From Caldilineaceae bacterium (lineage in GTDB: Bacteria; Chloroflexota; Anaerolineae; Caldilineales; Caldilineaceae), in the NCBI GenBank assembly GCA_022842065.1, contig JALHQH010000005.1:1-64000 (forward strand): a stretch of 64,000 bases of DNA, written 5' to 3'. The notes below the pieces were generated by a model. That model did not search any database. It was not told the origin of the DNA and saw nothing but the letters and a program-made list of their open reading frames with translations. Positions 27,856 to 36,488 of this stretch are shown here, piece after piece (the first letter of the stretch is position 1; every line of letters begins with the position of its first letter). Made by a program: the position numbers and the translations under genes.

Positions 27856-29463
27856 GTGAAATACCTCTCTGCTCTTGTCTTTAGTGCCGGTATGGTGACG
27901 CTCGGGGTTGAGCTGAGCGCCGCCCGCCTTTTAGAACCTGTCTTTGGCAATAACCAGATTGTTTGGGCTACCTTAATCGGTTTGATCCTCTTTTATCTTG
28001 CCCTGGGGGCCTGGTTGGGCGGCAAATTGGCAGACCGTTTCCCGACTGTGCAGGCACTGGAACGCATCTTGCTGCTGGCGATCCTCGGCGTGGCCCTGAT
28101 TCCGAGCGCAAGTGGCCCGATCTTGCGTTGGGCCGCGACCGGCATTGACAGCTTTAATGCCGGCTTACTGGGTGGTTCCCTCTTAGCCATTCTGCTGCTC
28201 TTTAGTCTGCCAATTATCCTCCTGGGCACCGTTAGCCCCTGGGCCGTGCGGTTGGCAGTCACGCATGTGGCACAGGCTGGACAGATCGCTGGGCGCCTTT
28301 ATGCCGTTGCGACAGCCGGCAGCCTGTTTGGCACCTTTCTTCCTGTGCTCTGGCTCATCCCGGCCTATGGCACGCGTCGCACCTTTTTCCTCTTGGCACT
28401 CGTCCCGCTCTTGGTGATTACGGTCGGCACCCTGCGCACGCGGCGGCGTTGGCTGCCGCTGCTTGTGCTCTTGGTGGTCTTAGGATTGGTCGTGTGGAAT
28501 GGGCGTGCTCCTTCCATTCGTGCCGGCTGGGATGATGGTAGTGCCGGGCTGTTGATCTACGAGGATGAAAGTCTTTACAATTATATTGCGGTGCGCCAGT
28601 GGGGCAGTGAGCGCCATCTTAAACTCAATGACGGCATTGGGATCCACAGTGTCTACCATCCAGATTCGGTGCTGAGTCTGGGGATCTGGGACTATTTTCT
28701 GTTGGCCCCGCTCTTCCGGCCCGAGGTGCAGAATGCGGTGCAGAATGCGCACGCACACATTGGCCAGGATCCCGCGGTGATGGGCAAGCTGCTGATCATT
28801 GGCTTGGCCGCGGGGACGGTGAGTGAACTGTATACCAATCTCTATGGCCCACTGCCGATTACCGGGGTTGAGCTGGATCGCGAGATCATCGCGGTGGGCC
28901 AGCAGTACTTTGGCATGAACCAACCGAATCTGACCCCAATCGCGGCCGATGGCCGGCGCTGGTTGGCCGAGCAGCCGGCCTCCGCCACCTGGGACGTAAT
29001 TGCCATTGATGCCTATCGCCCCCCGTATATTCCCTTTCACCTGACGACCGTCGAGTTTTTTCGCCTGGTGCGCGATCAGCTCTCCGCCACCGGGGTGGTG
29101 GCGATCAACGTCGGGCGGACGGCGACCAACTATGCCCTGGTCGATGACTTGGCGGCAACGCTCTACCAGGTTTTCCCCACGGTCTATGCGATTGACGAAC
29201 CGGGACCAGCGGATAATCTGAGTAACTCACTGCTGGTCGCGACCAAACAGCCGGCTGATCTGGCCAGTTTTGCCCGCACAGTGGAGACCCTGCCCGCACA
29301 CTTGCCCCTGCCTTTTCGTACCTTCGCCGCTGGGGCTGTCGCGCAGAGCCGGCTGTTGCCGGCACCGCCGGCTGGCACAGCCGCCGTGATCTTCACCGAT
29401 GATCATGCCCCCGTCGAATGGGTCGTGCATCGGATTATTTGGGACTTTATGGGAGGGGAGTAA
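27856..29463 (+). CDS. membrane-fused spermidine synthase-like protein
   Basis: A 535-aa protein with an N-terminal membrane half (about seven hydrophobic helices, residues 1-220) and a C-terminal aminopropyltransferase/methyltransferase-like domain. The Rossmann nucleotide-binding segment reads LLIIGLAAGTVSELY, with GVELDREIIAVGQQYF and WDVIAIDAYRPPYIPFHLTT. Fused MFS/spermidine-synthase proteins of this type are common, and many are not proven polyamine synthases. The usual catalytic Asp position appears here in an altered DAYRPPY context, so the substrate is uncertain. GTG 27856 is chosen because AAGGGA lies 8 bp upstream. The following gene begins 10 bp after its stop. Confidence 0.8.
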   Translation: MKYLSALVFSAGMVTLGVELSAARLLEPVFGNNQIVWATLIGLILFYLALGAWLGGKLADRFPTVQALERILLLAILGVALIPSASGPILRWAATGIDSFNAGLLGGSLLAILLLFSLPIILLGTVSPWAVRLAVTHVAQAGQIAGRLYAVATAGSLFGTFLPVLWLIPAYGTRRTFFLLALVPLLVITVGTLRTRRRWLPLLVLLVVLGLVVWNGRAPSIRAGWDDGSAGLLIYEDESLYNYIAVRQWGSERHLKLNDGIGIHSVYHPDSVLSLGIWDYFLLAPLFRPEVQNAVQNAHAHIGQDPAVMGKLLIIGLAAGTVSELYTNLYGPLPITGVELDREIIAVGQQYFGMNQPNLTPIAADGRRWLAEQPASATWDVIAIDAYRPPYIPFHLTTVEFFRLVRDQLSATGVVAINVGRTATNYALVDDLAATLYQVFPTVYAIDEPGPADNLSNSLLVATKQPADLASFARTVETLPAHLPLPFRTFAAGAVAQSRLLPAPPAGTAAVIFTDDHAPVEWVVHRIIWDFMGGE

Positions 29464-29473
29464 GCGGCGTTAG

Positions 29474-31021
29474 ATGAGTAAACCCAACAAAGATCGGCCC
29501 AGTAAAGAGCGTATCGTCCGGCAGCGGGTGCGGATTCATGACCGTTACCAATTGGAAATTAAGGTAGAATATCCGCTGTCGTTGGGTAAGCGCACGCGCT
29601 ACAAGCTGACGACCTATCTCTTTATTCCGCAGAATCTGGCTATCAATGAATTGAGCTATACGCCGGGCGAATTCTACCGGCGGATCCAAAATTATATTCG
29701 CTTCAAGACGCCTGAATTTACCGGGCCGGCGCTCCTGCATGATCGCGATTCCCCGTTATGCATCATTGAGTCGATCTGGGGCCAGCCGGCACACCTGGCT
29801 GACCCACAAGTGCGGGCGCGCCTGATTGAGCAGTTCAAATTTCTGCGCGCGATTCTCCGCCGCACATTGAATCGTAGCTTTGAACAGGAGTGGCGCGCAC
29901 TGCGCCTGACGCCCCACTTCTTTGCGGTGGACGCGGTTACTACGCTGGTCAACGAGCATATTGTCCTGGTCCAAGCGATCATCGGTCGTTTTCGGCAAGG
30001 TGCCATACAACTGCCCGATACTGGCCCTGAGACTGGCCCTGATGAGGAACTCTCGCTTAGTTATCGATTAACCGATGAAGCAATCAGCCTGGTGGTGGAA
30101 AGCAACTATTTGAAGGCACTATTGTTGATCGAGCAGCATCCCGAAGTTGGCATCCGGACGGCCGTGCGTCCCCTCCTTGCCGAGCAGATCAACTGCGAGC
30201 TCGATTATCGGAGTCAGCAGGCTTATCAATCGATTCCTGCCCCGGATGGTACCAACGAGCGCTATCTTCATCACATCTCGATGTTGAAAAAATATACGTC
30301 GAGTGTGCTCTATCTCGCCACCGCGCGCGAGCGGGATGGGGCCACGGTCGAGCATCTGCTCTTTTCACTCGCGGCCGGCGTCTCGATGATCTTCGCCACG
30401 GTGATCGCGTTTTGGGTGCAGGCGATCTATGGCAACTTTACCTTTCCGCTCTTTATCGCCCTGGTCGTTGGTTATATGTTCAAAGATCGGATTAAAGAGT
30501 TGGGGCGCAGCGCCTCGACCAACCTGCTGCGCCGCTTTTATTATGACCGCCGCATCCACATTTACACCCTGGATCGTAAACAGCGGTTGGGGCGGATTCG
30601 GGAAAAGATGGTCTTTCTCGATGAGGAGGAGACCCCCTCGATGGTTAAAGCGGCGCGGGCGCGCGGGGCCTTTTATCTAACCGATATTGAAGGCATGCGT
30701 GAGCATGTGATCAGTTACACCCGTAATGTGACCCTGGCGGCCAATGCGTTTCGCAAAGTCCGGCGCGAGGGGCCACTCATTGACGGGCTAAGTGACATTA
30801 TCCGGCTGGATGTCCGCCCTTTCTTGCACAAAATGGACAATCCAACCGAACAGCGCCTTTATCTGGAAGGGGATCAACTGCGCACGCTAAAGTGTATGCG
30901 CGTCTATTATATCAACATTGTCTCCACCTATACCCTCGACAATCGCGCCGAACAGATCATTGCCAAACGCGTCCGTGTCACCCTGAATCGCAAGGGCTTG
31001 GTCCGCCTGCAAGAAGTGTGA
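29474..31021 (+). CDS. unknown membrane protein coupled to the spermidine synthase-like gene
   Basis: I do not recognise a family. The 515-aa protein has a basic N-terminus, a long cytosolic region (residues 1-300) and two closely spaced transmembrane helices at about 303-345 (FSLAAGVSMIFATVIAFWVQ, FPLFIALVVGYMF). A C-terminal cytosolic domain rich in Arg and beta strands follows (YYDRRIHIYTLDRKQRLGRI, then MRVYYINIVSTYTLDN). The start has GGGGAG upstream. Its gene begins 10 bp after the previous stop, so the two proteins are probably made together and may act in one membrane process. A bidirectional terminator follows. Confidence 0.75.
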   Translation: MSKPNKDRPSKERIVRQRVRIHDRYQLEIKVEYPLSLGKRTRYKLTTYLFIPQNLAINELSYTPGEFYRRIQNYIRFKTPEFTGPALLHDRDSPLCIIESIWGQPAHLADPQVRARLIEQFKFLRAILRRTLNRSFEQEWRALRLTPHFFAVDAVTTLVNEHIVLVQAIIGRFRQGAIQLPDTGPETGPDEELSLSYRLTDEAISLVVESNYLKALLLIEQHPEVGIRTAVRPLLAEQINCELDYRSQQAYQSIPAPDGTNERYLHHISMLKKYTSSVLYLATARERDGATVEHLLFSLAAGVSMIFATVIAFWVQAIYGNFTFPLFIALVVGYMFKDRIKELGRSASTNLLRRFYYDRRIHIYTLDRKQRLGRIREKMVFLDEEETPSMVKAARARGAFYLTDIEGMREHVISYTRNVTLAANAFRKVRREGPLIDGLSDIIRLDVRPFLHKMDNPTEQRLYLEGDQLRTLKCMRVYYINIVSTYTLDNRAEQIIAKRVRVTLNRKGLVRLQEV

Positions 31022-31060
31022 AATGCATGCGCTGGGCAGAAGTGCCCCGGTCAGATCGAC

Positions 31061-31114
31061 ATGGCACAAAGGGGGAGGCGGCATTAGAGAATGCCGCCTC
31101 CCCCTTTGTGCCAT
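31061..31114. terminator. bidirectional terminator between convergent genes
   Basis: A perfect 23-bp stem (TGGCACAAAGGGGGAGGCGG... and complement) with a 6-nt loop TAGAGA, followed by TTTT on the plus side. It separates the plus-strand membrane gene from terC on the minus strand. Confidence 0.75.
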
Positions 31115-31132
31115 TTTAGAATGATTTGTCTA

Positions 31133-32095
31133 CTAGGTGGCAATGGTCTCTGTCTTGGCCGGGTGCAAGAGGGAGGCGACAATCGAAACGGTCAATGCTA
31201 AGGCGACAAAGCCCAGGGAGGCGGCGGTGGGAATGTGAATAAAGCCCTCGATCACCATCTTACCGCCGACAAAGGTGAGCACCACAGCCAGGCCCAATTT
31301 AAGGTATTGGAATTTGTCGATGACACCGGCCAGCAAAAAGTAGAGCGAACGCAAGCCAAGGATCGCAAAGATGTTGGAGGTGTAGACCAGAAAAGCATTG
31401 GTGGTGACGGCAAAGATTGCGGGGATCGAGTCTAGCGCAAAGACCAGGTCGGTGGTCTCGACCACGATCAAGACCAGAAAGAGCGGGGTTGCCAGCAGCT
31501 TGCCGGCATGGCGCACAAAAAAATCGCCGTCATGATAACGTTCGGTGACCGGCATAAAGCGGCGGAAGAGCCGCACCACGGCATTTTCTTCCACTTGTAG
31601 CGCCTCATCTTTGTGAAAAGCCATCTTGATGCCGGTGTAGATCAGGAAGCCACCAAAGATATAAATCACCCAATGGAAGCGTTCGATCAAGGCGGCCCCC
31701 AAGAAGATCAACATGGCGCGCATTAACAAGGCCCCAATGATCCCCCAAAAGAGCACGCGATGTTGATAGATCGCCGGCACCGCAAAGTAGCTGAAAATAA
31801 GCACAAAGACAAAAATGTTATCGACACTCAGCGATTTTTCGATCAGATAACCGGTCAAAAAGGCCAGTGCGGCTTCGGCGTTGGTATAAGGGCTATGGGG
31901 CACCAGATCATGCCAGAAAAAGTAGATGCCCAAGTTGAAGAGCATGGACAATGAGATCCACAGGAGACTCCAGAGGGCTGCCTCGCGGACGCTGACAATA
32001 TGGGCATGGCGGTGGAAAATACCGAGGTCGATTGCCAACATTGCCAGAACAAAAAGATTAAATCCCACCCACAGCCAGATATATTCACCAAACAT
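31133..32095 (-). CDS. TerC family integral membrane protein, probable Mn exporter
   Basis: Polytopic TerC/Alx-type membrane protein of 320 aa with about eight to nine helices. Family residues include the acidic positions in NLFVLAMLAIDLGIFHR, SLSVDNIFVFVLIFSYF, then VVETTDLVFALDSIPAIFAV. TerC/Alx proteins are linked to manganese efflux and to metalation of secreted enzymes, and their genes are often under yybP-ykoY riboswitches. One lies directly upstream here. The ATG at 32095 has GAGGAG 7 bp upstream; the ORF start at 32122 is inside the leader. The product resides in the cytoplasmic membrane. Confidence 0.9.
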   Translation of the reverse strand: MFGEYIWLWVGFNLFVLAMLAIDLGIFHRHAHIVSVREAALWSLLWISLSMLFNLGIYFFWHDLVPHSPYTNAEAALAFLTGYLIEKSLSVDNIFVFVLIFSYFAVPAIYQHRVLFWGIIGALLMRAMLIFLGAALIERFHWVIYIFGGFLIYTGIKMAFHKDEALQVEENAVVRLFRRFMPVTERYHDGDFFVRHAGKLLATPLFLVLIVVETTDLVFALDSIPAIFAVTTNAFLVYTSNIFAILGLRSLYFLLAGVIDKFQYLKLGLAVVLTFVGGKMVIEGFIHIPTAASLGFVALALTVSIVASLLHPAKTETIAT

Positions 32096-32128
32096 TAAGC
32101 GCTCCTCCCCATGGTTGAGCATCAGATC

Positions 32129-32365
32129 AAAAAAGGCGAGACATCACGCCAGCCCTCTGGCACCAGCTTACCGGTGGTACAGAGCGCTAAGTGTGATAGT
32201 CTCGCCAACGTGGTTTTACGTATGACCAACCGAGAGTTGCTGCCCGCGCACTGCTACTGCGCATTCCTCGCGGCGAACTGCTGCTCTGTCCTGACGACTG
32301 ATCAACCCACTGGTTCTGCCGTAAAGGTCGCGGTGAACTTTGGGCGGCTACTCCCTAACCTATTG
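32129..32365 (-). promoter_or_regulatory. yybP-ykoY-type Mn riboswitch with intrinsic terminator before terC
   Basis: On the minus strand the leader contains the two hallmark loops of the yybP-ykoY aptamer, GGGAGTAGC (near 32356-32348) and GGCGAGAC (32206-32199). The second hallmark is also the 5' arm of a terminator. GGCGAGAC-T-ATCAC (32206-32193) pairs with GTGATGTCTCGCC (32147-32135), and the sequence then runs into six Ts (32134-32129). Ligand-stabilised aptamer and terminator are therefore mutually exclusive, predicting that Mn turns terC on. The aptamer middle is longer than average. Assignment rests on motifs plus gene context; a covariance search would settle it. Confidence 0.65.
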
Positions 32366-32369
32366 GCAA

Positions 32370-32398
32370 GGTTAACACACGCTGATCCACTTTGTCAA
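32370..32398 (-). promoter_or_regulatory. promoter of the terC leader
   Basis: Perfect -35 TTGACA (32398-32393), a 17-bp spacer and TTAACC (32375-32370) preceded by TGTG. It would start the RNA just before the riboswitch. Confidence 0.6.
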
Positions 32399-32428
32399 AG
32401 CAACGCTGGGTTCTGGTAACTCATGTTA

Positions 32429-32474
32429 CACATGCCTGCCGCAGGTGAATTTATTCACCTGCGGCAGGCATGTG
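32429..32474. repeat. perfect hairpin at the 3' end of the M1 peptidase gene
   Basis: CACATGCCTGCCGCAGGTGAA and its complement with a minimal loop, 5 bp past the stop codon of the minus-strand peptidase gene. It probably protects or terminates that transcript, although no T tract follows. Confidence 0.6.
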
Positions 32475-32478
32475 CAAA

Positions 32479-34062
32479 TTACCGTTGGGCTGCCGCATCT
32501 GCAGGCGTAGTCGGTGTTGCGGTGGGGTTCAGGCTTGGCTGTGGACGGCGCACCCATTCTTCGTAGAGCACTTCCAGGGCCGGTGTATTCAACGCGCGCA
32601 CGGCCTCCAACCAATCCTCGGTGGTGACAATTGCATAGCGATGTTTTTTAAAGTAGTCCTGCAAGAAGCGGACAAAGCGGCGGTCACCCAGCGTCTGCCG
32701 GATCGCATCATAGAAGAGCGCCCCTTTGCCATAGACAATCGTTTCGTACAGTGAGCCACTGGCAAACTCTTTGACGGTCTGATCGACCAAGACGGCATCC
32801 CCGGTACTTTTGAGCCCCTTGACCGGCGCGTCCCAGCGGCTGGTCTGCAGGCGGCTGGCAGTGGCCCCACCGCGCAACTGTTCCAGGTAGAGTTTCATCG
32901 AGTATTCGGCCAACGCTTCATCCAGCCACGGCTCATTGACCGGATCATTGTGGACAATTTGATACCACCATTGGTGTGCCACCTCGTGGACCACCAACAT
33001 TTCCAGTTCGCCTTGATTGCGCCCATAATTATCGACCCCAATCAGGCTGACTTGGGGATATTCCATACCGCGGAAGTAGAGCGGGGCCGGGGCGACGCGC
33101 ATGTCCCGGTAGGGATAGGGGCCAAAGCTGTCGCTATAGATGCGCAGGGCGGCAATCGCATAGTTGAGCGCCGCCCGCCCCATTGCTTCTTGGCCAGGCA
33201 GCCAATAACTGGTGACGCGCGTGCCATTGGCTTCGGTCGTGGCCCAACTGAACTGGCTGCTGGTGTGGAGCAAAAATTCACGCGAGGGGCCGGTCACCCA
33301 GACATGGCGCGCCTTCTGATCCGCCAGCAAGGTGGAGGTGATCAGCGTCCCGCTGGTCACCGGTACCTGATCCGCCGGCATGGTTGCGGTGACGACAAAA
33401 AGGGAAGCCAGATTAAAGGTGGCATCGCCCCGGACACTGCCCTCCTCTAGCCACCACTCGCCCCCTTTGACGCCCTGCGCCGGCTCATAAACGCCCAGGG
33501 TGGGATAGAAGAGCGGCAGGGTAAACATGCCCTGGCTGCGTCCAAAGAGGGCATAGACATTCGACGAATCGGGCCACGGTGGAATGTCGAGCTTCCAACT
33601 GATCTGGACCGTTGAGGCGGCCCCGGCGCGCAGGAAGTCGGGATATTGGACGAGGATGGCACTGTTATGGGCCTGATAGCTAAAGGGCACAACGCGGCCA
33701 TCAACGTTGGCGCTGTAGACCGTCATCAGGCCGCCATACTGTTTGAGCGCCGGATAAAGGCGAAAGACGACGTAGGGCCAAGGATCGGGGCTGGTATTGA
33801 CAAAGCGGACGGTGAGATCCCCCGTGAGCTGATTGGCGTTCGGGAAAAGTTCGACATTGATCGCATAACGGGGCAGATCGGCGAGATCGGTCAATTCGGC
33901 TTGAAAGGCTGGGCGCATGGCCGGGCGAAAGCGCGCAAGCGCGGCTTCATCCTCGGCACCACAGGCGCTAAGGATGAAAAGGAATGACGTGAGCAGCAGG
34001 AGAGGGAAGAGTGCTGTAACGCCGGCACGATACGTTTGTCGGCTTTGCTGTGGTGAATTCAT
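32479..34062 (-). CDS. M1 family metallopeptidase, lipoprotein
   Basis: Zinc aminopeptidase of the M1 (gluzincin) family. The zinc motif HEVAHQWWYQ is followed by the third ligand Glu in EPWLDEALAEYSMKLY; a GMEYP exopeptidase-like motif occurs as FRGMEYPQVSLIG. The N-terminus from 34062 (MNSPQQSRQTYRAG) leads into a hydrophobic segment ending with the lipobox LSAC, so the mature protein starts at that cysteine and is membrane anchored on the outside. Length 527 aa. The C-terminus is Pro/Thr/Ala-rich (PSLNPTATPTTPADAAAQR). An upstream ATG at 34110 lacks a signal-like start. It probably digests extracellular peptides. Confidence 0.88.
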   Translation of the reverse strand: MNSPQQSRQTYRAGVTALFPLLLLTSFLFILSACGAEDEAALARFRPAMRPAFQAELTDLADLPRYAINVELFPNANQLTGDLTVRFVNTSPDPWPYVVFRLYPALKQYGGLMTVYSANVDGRVVPFSYQAHNSAILVQYPDFLRAGAASTVQISWKLDIPPWPDSSNVYALFGRSQGMFTLPLFYPTLGVYEPAQGVKGGEWWLEEGSVRGDATFNLASLFVVTATMPADQVPVTSGTLITSTLLADQKARHVWVTGPSREFLLHTSSQFSWATTEANGTRVTSYWLPGQEAMGRAALNYAIAALRIYSDSFGPYPYRDMRVAPAPLYFRGMEYPQVSLIGVDNYGRNQGELEMLVVHEVAHQWWYQIVHNDPVNEPWLDEALAEYSMKLYLEQLRGGATASRLQTSRWDAPVKGLKSTGDAVLVDQTVKEFASGSLYETIVYGKGALFYDAIRQTLGDRRFVRFLQDYFKKHRYAIVTTEDWLEAVRALNTPALEVLYEEWVRRPQPSLNPTATPTTPADAAAQR

Positions 34063-34209
34063 TCTGCCCGGGCCGCAACCTTGAGACGAACTATGCCAGA
34101 TGCGCATCATAGAAATACGCGGATAACGTTGTGAGAGGAAAGACGTTGCTCGATCGGAATATCCTGATGATACACAGTATAGCTTACTATCTTCATTGCT
34201 GTGCTGTCA

Positions 34210-34239
34210 AGTGTAGCCGACTAGGAAGGGTTGTGTCAA
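34210..34239 (-). promoter_or_regulatory. promoter of the M1 peptidase gene
   Basis: Minus strand: perfect TTGACA (34239-34234), an 18-bp spacer and TACACT (34215-34210), about 150 bp before the ATG at 34062. Confidence 0.55.
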
Positions 34240-34279
34240 ACCTTGGCTGATTATGCGAGGTATTTCAGCGGGAATTGGT

Positions 34280-34430
34280 GCCGTGTGACGGTAATTTTGA
34301 TGGGTTTTTCGTCCCAGCGGGACGGTTGACCTGAGGACCAAGAAAATCATGATATTTCCGGCCTAAGGTCAACCGTCCCGCTGGGACGAACGCTGCTTTT
34401 AATCCAGCATGACTTAGCTGACACTACATT
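34280..34430. mobile_element. MITE-like element, family 1 (copy B)
   Basis: Nearly identical to 6246-6391 over the central 110 bp (GTCCCAGCGGGACGGTTGACC, then AAATCATGATATTTCC), with degenerate ends. It lies between two minus-strand genes; its right edge touches the stop codon of the secreted protein gene. Confidence 0.65.
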
Positions 34431-36318
34431 AGTTGTTGATCAGTGGCAAAAATAGCAGTTGTTTGTCCTCGGTCCCAACCCCAACAATCACAATGCGGTC
34501 GCGGTATTCAGTTCGGCTGCCATCCTGATTTTCTTGGACGAGCAGATAGTAGTACTGCTCGTCGGCCTCGATCGCTTTATCAATGACTTGATAGCTGCCG
34601 CCCTGTGTGCCAAGGCTGGGCAAGCGTAAGGTAATTGGATCGAACTGTTCCGGATTTGTCTCTACTGCGCGATAGAGATAAAAACCGGTGCTGTTGACTT
34701 CTTTACTGGTCTGCCATTGGATAGTAATGCCATCCGCTGCGCGCGCTGCCGTAAACTGGGTAATCGTCGTCTGGTCACCGGGCACTAGTGTGGCGGTCGG
34801 CGTGGCGGTCGGCGTGGCGGTCGGCGTGACAGTCGGCGTGGCGGTGGGTGTTGGTGTTACCGTCAGGGTGGCGGTGGCCTCTGTGGTCGGCGTGGGAGTC
34901 GCGCTGGCAATGGGTGTTGCCGTACTCGTCGGTGTCGCCAATGGCGTTGCCGTGTGGGTGGCCGTTGGTGTGGTGGTCGGTATTGCGGTCGCCGTGTGGG
35001 TGACAGTTGGTGTCGGTGTTGCGGTTATGGTGTGGGTGGCGGTCGGGGTCGGTGTTACGTTGGGTTGTGCCATTGCACTGCCCACTGTAACGCCCACCTC
35101 CAGGTAAGCGTTATTGATAATTCGACTACCCTGGGTAAATTGGGTGGTATTCATCAAGCCAATCGTAAAGCGGCTGGGGGTGGCAGTTAAAGATTTTTTG
35201 GTACCTTGGCGTCCAAAGCCAAAGACGGTCATCGAACCGGCGGCCTGGGTCATGGGGTAATAGGAATCAACGTGAGTATCGTTGCTGTGGCTGACGGCAA
35301 AGAAGGCGCGATTAACCTGCGGATCAGCAAAGTAGACCCATTCCGGCCCAACCAGATCGCCGGTCCAGCTTTCCGATGCCAGGGTTTGGGTGCCATCTGA
35401 ACGAACGACCAGATCGCTCTCTTGGTCCAATGTCCCACCAGGGGTGCCTTCATATAAAAACCAGTAGGCATGATCGGCTTTCAGCAGCGTCATGCGCACA
35501 TATTCCGGGAAGAACTCCCACAGCGCTTCCCACTTGCCGTCGGTCGTGGTTGACTTGATGGTAATCTTGAGCGGCCCTTGGGTCAGCAGGACGGTCGCTG
35601 CATCAGGGTTGCCGGGATGGAATTTGCCCTCTGGATGGATCATGTTTGGCACGCCGCGGAAACTGCCGCCGGCCCCACCAGTGGGCTTATAACTCAGCCA
35701 GTCGTTGCCCCCTTGATCAACCAGGCTGGAAAAGCCGGCGCCCTGTTTCTGATAGTAGTAGGTGCCGCGCGCGGTTTGGACGCGATAACTGTTTTGGTCT
35801 TCATCAAAAACATCATCAGTCAGCGTTAACTGGGCCGGGAAGGTGGGGGTGCTGAACCCTTTGCCGGTCAGGTCAAAGTAAATGTGATAGGTGCGGGCAC
35901 CATTCGCCGGGGTGGCACCGCTCATCATCACCACCAGGGTGCCGGCCGCATTGGTGGTGGCGTTGTAAGCGCTGCTCGGATCAAATTGGAAAGGGACCGC
36001 GGCATTGAGTATATTGTTGCTGTTGTCAACTTCGATGACGCGGAGTGAATTGGGGTCAAAGGCCCCGGCGGCACCAAGCCCAGTGAGCAATGGGGTAAAG
36101 TTGATGGCGACTTCGGCCGGCTTATCGGTCCGTGCTACGCCATTGCCCGTGAGGGTGAGGCCCACCCGATAGTCCCATTGTGTATCCCACCAATCGCCTG
36201 CCGTCGGTTGGGCATGCGCGGTCGTCGGCCCTTGGCGGAAGAGGGTGAACAGCAGGGCAAAGAGACAGAGGTAATGATAGGGACGTAGGTAAGTTTTTGC
36301 TTTGATTGCGTGCTGCAT
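34429..36318 (-). CDS. secreted protein with Pro/Thr linker and C-terminal LPLI tail
   Basis: A 629-aa exported protein. A signal peptide occupies about residues 1-36 ([11 protein letters not shown]... ending AHA-Q). The large N-terminal region (40-410) begins [18 protein letters not shown], resembling DUF2341-type surface domains. A Pro/Thr/Ala linker follows at about 418-525, then a fibronectin-III-like module ([44 protein letters not shown]). It ends LLFLPLINN. The function is unknown; cell-surface binding or carbohydrate interaction is plausible. The linker DNA is a tandem repeat. The neighbouring secreted protein ends in a similar tail. Confidence 0.8.
   Translation of the reverse strand: MQHAIKAKTYLRPYHYLCLFALLFTLFRQGPTTAHAQPTAGDWWDTQWDYRVGLTLTGNGVARTDKPAEVAINFTPLLTGLGAAGAFDPNSLRVIEVDNSNNILNAAVPFQFDPSSAYNATTNAAGTLVVMMSGATPANGARTYHIYFDLTGKGFSTPTFPAQLTLTDDVFDEDQNSYRVQTARGTYYYQKQGAGFSSLVDQGGNDWLSYKPTGGAGGSFRGVPNMIHPEGKFHPGNPDAATVLLTQGPLKITIKSTTTDGKWEALWEFFPEYVRMTLLKADHAYWFLYEGTPGGTLDQESDLVVRSDGTQTLASESWTGDLVGPEWVYFADPQVNRAFFAVSHSNDTHVDSYYPMTQAAGSMTVFGFGRQGTKKSLTATPSRFTIGLMNTTQFTQGSRIINNAYLEVGVTVGSAMAQPNVTPTPTATHTITATPTPTVTHTATAIPTTTPTATHTATPLATPTSTATPIASATPTPTTEATATLTVTPTPTATPTVTPTATPTATPTATLVPGDQTTITQFTAARAADGITIQWQTSKEVNSTGFYLYRAVETNPEQFDPITLRLPSLGTQGGSYQVIDKAIEADEQYYYLLVQENQDGSRTEYRDRIVIVGVGTEDKQLLFLPLINN
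34776..35064. repeat. coding tandem repeat for the Pro/Thr linker
   Basis: The plus strand shows iterated GTGGCGGTCGGC / GTTGGTGTTGCGGTC hexamer and 12-mer units, encoding [12 protein letters not shown] linker repeats on the minus strand. Copy number is probably unstable. Confidence 0.7.
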
Positions 36319-36488
36319 GTAACAAATTGCCTTTCAATAGAACGTACGCTTGATTCAGCGTAATAGCCACCACTGCGGGGTATGGCTTGGCCAAAGGTTT
36401 ATTGCGACAGTGGTAATTATACGTCAAAAGGACGATGATTTGCCCTTGCAAATGACTGTCAGTGTCTAGTGATAGCCGCAGTGCTCTC

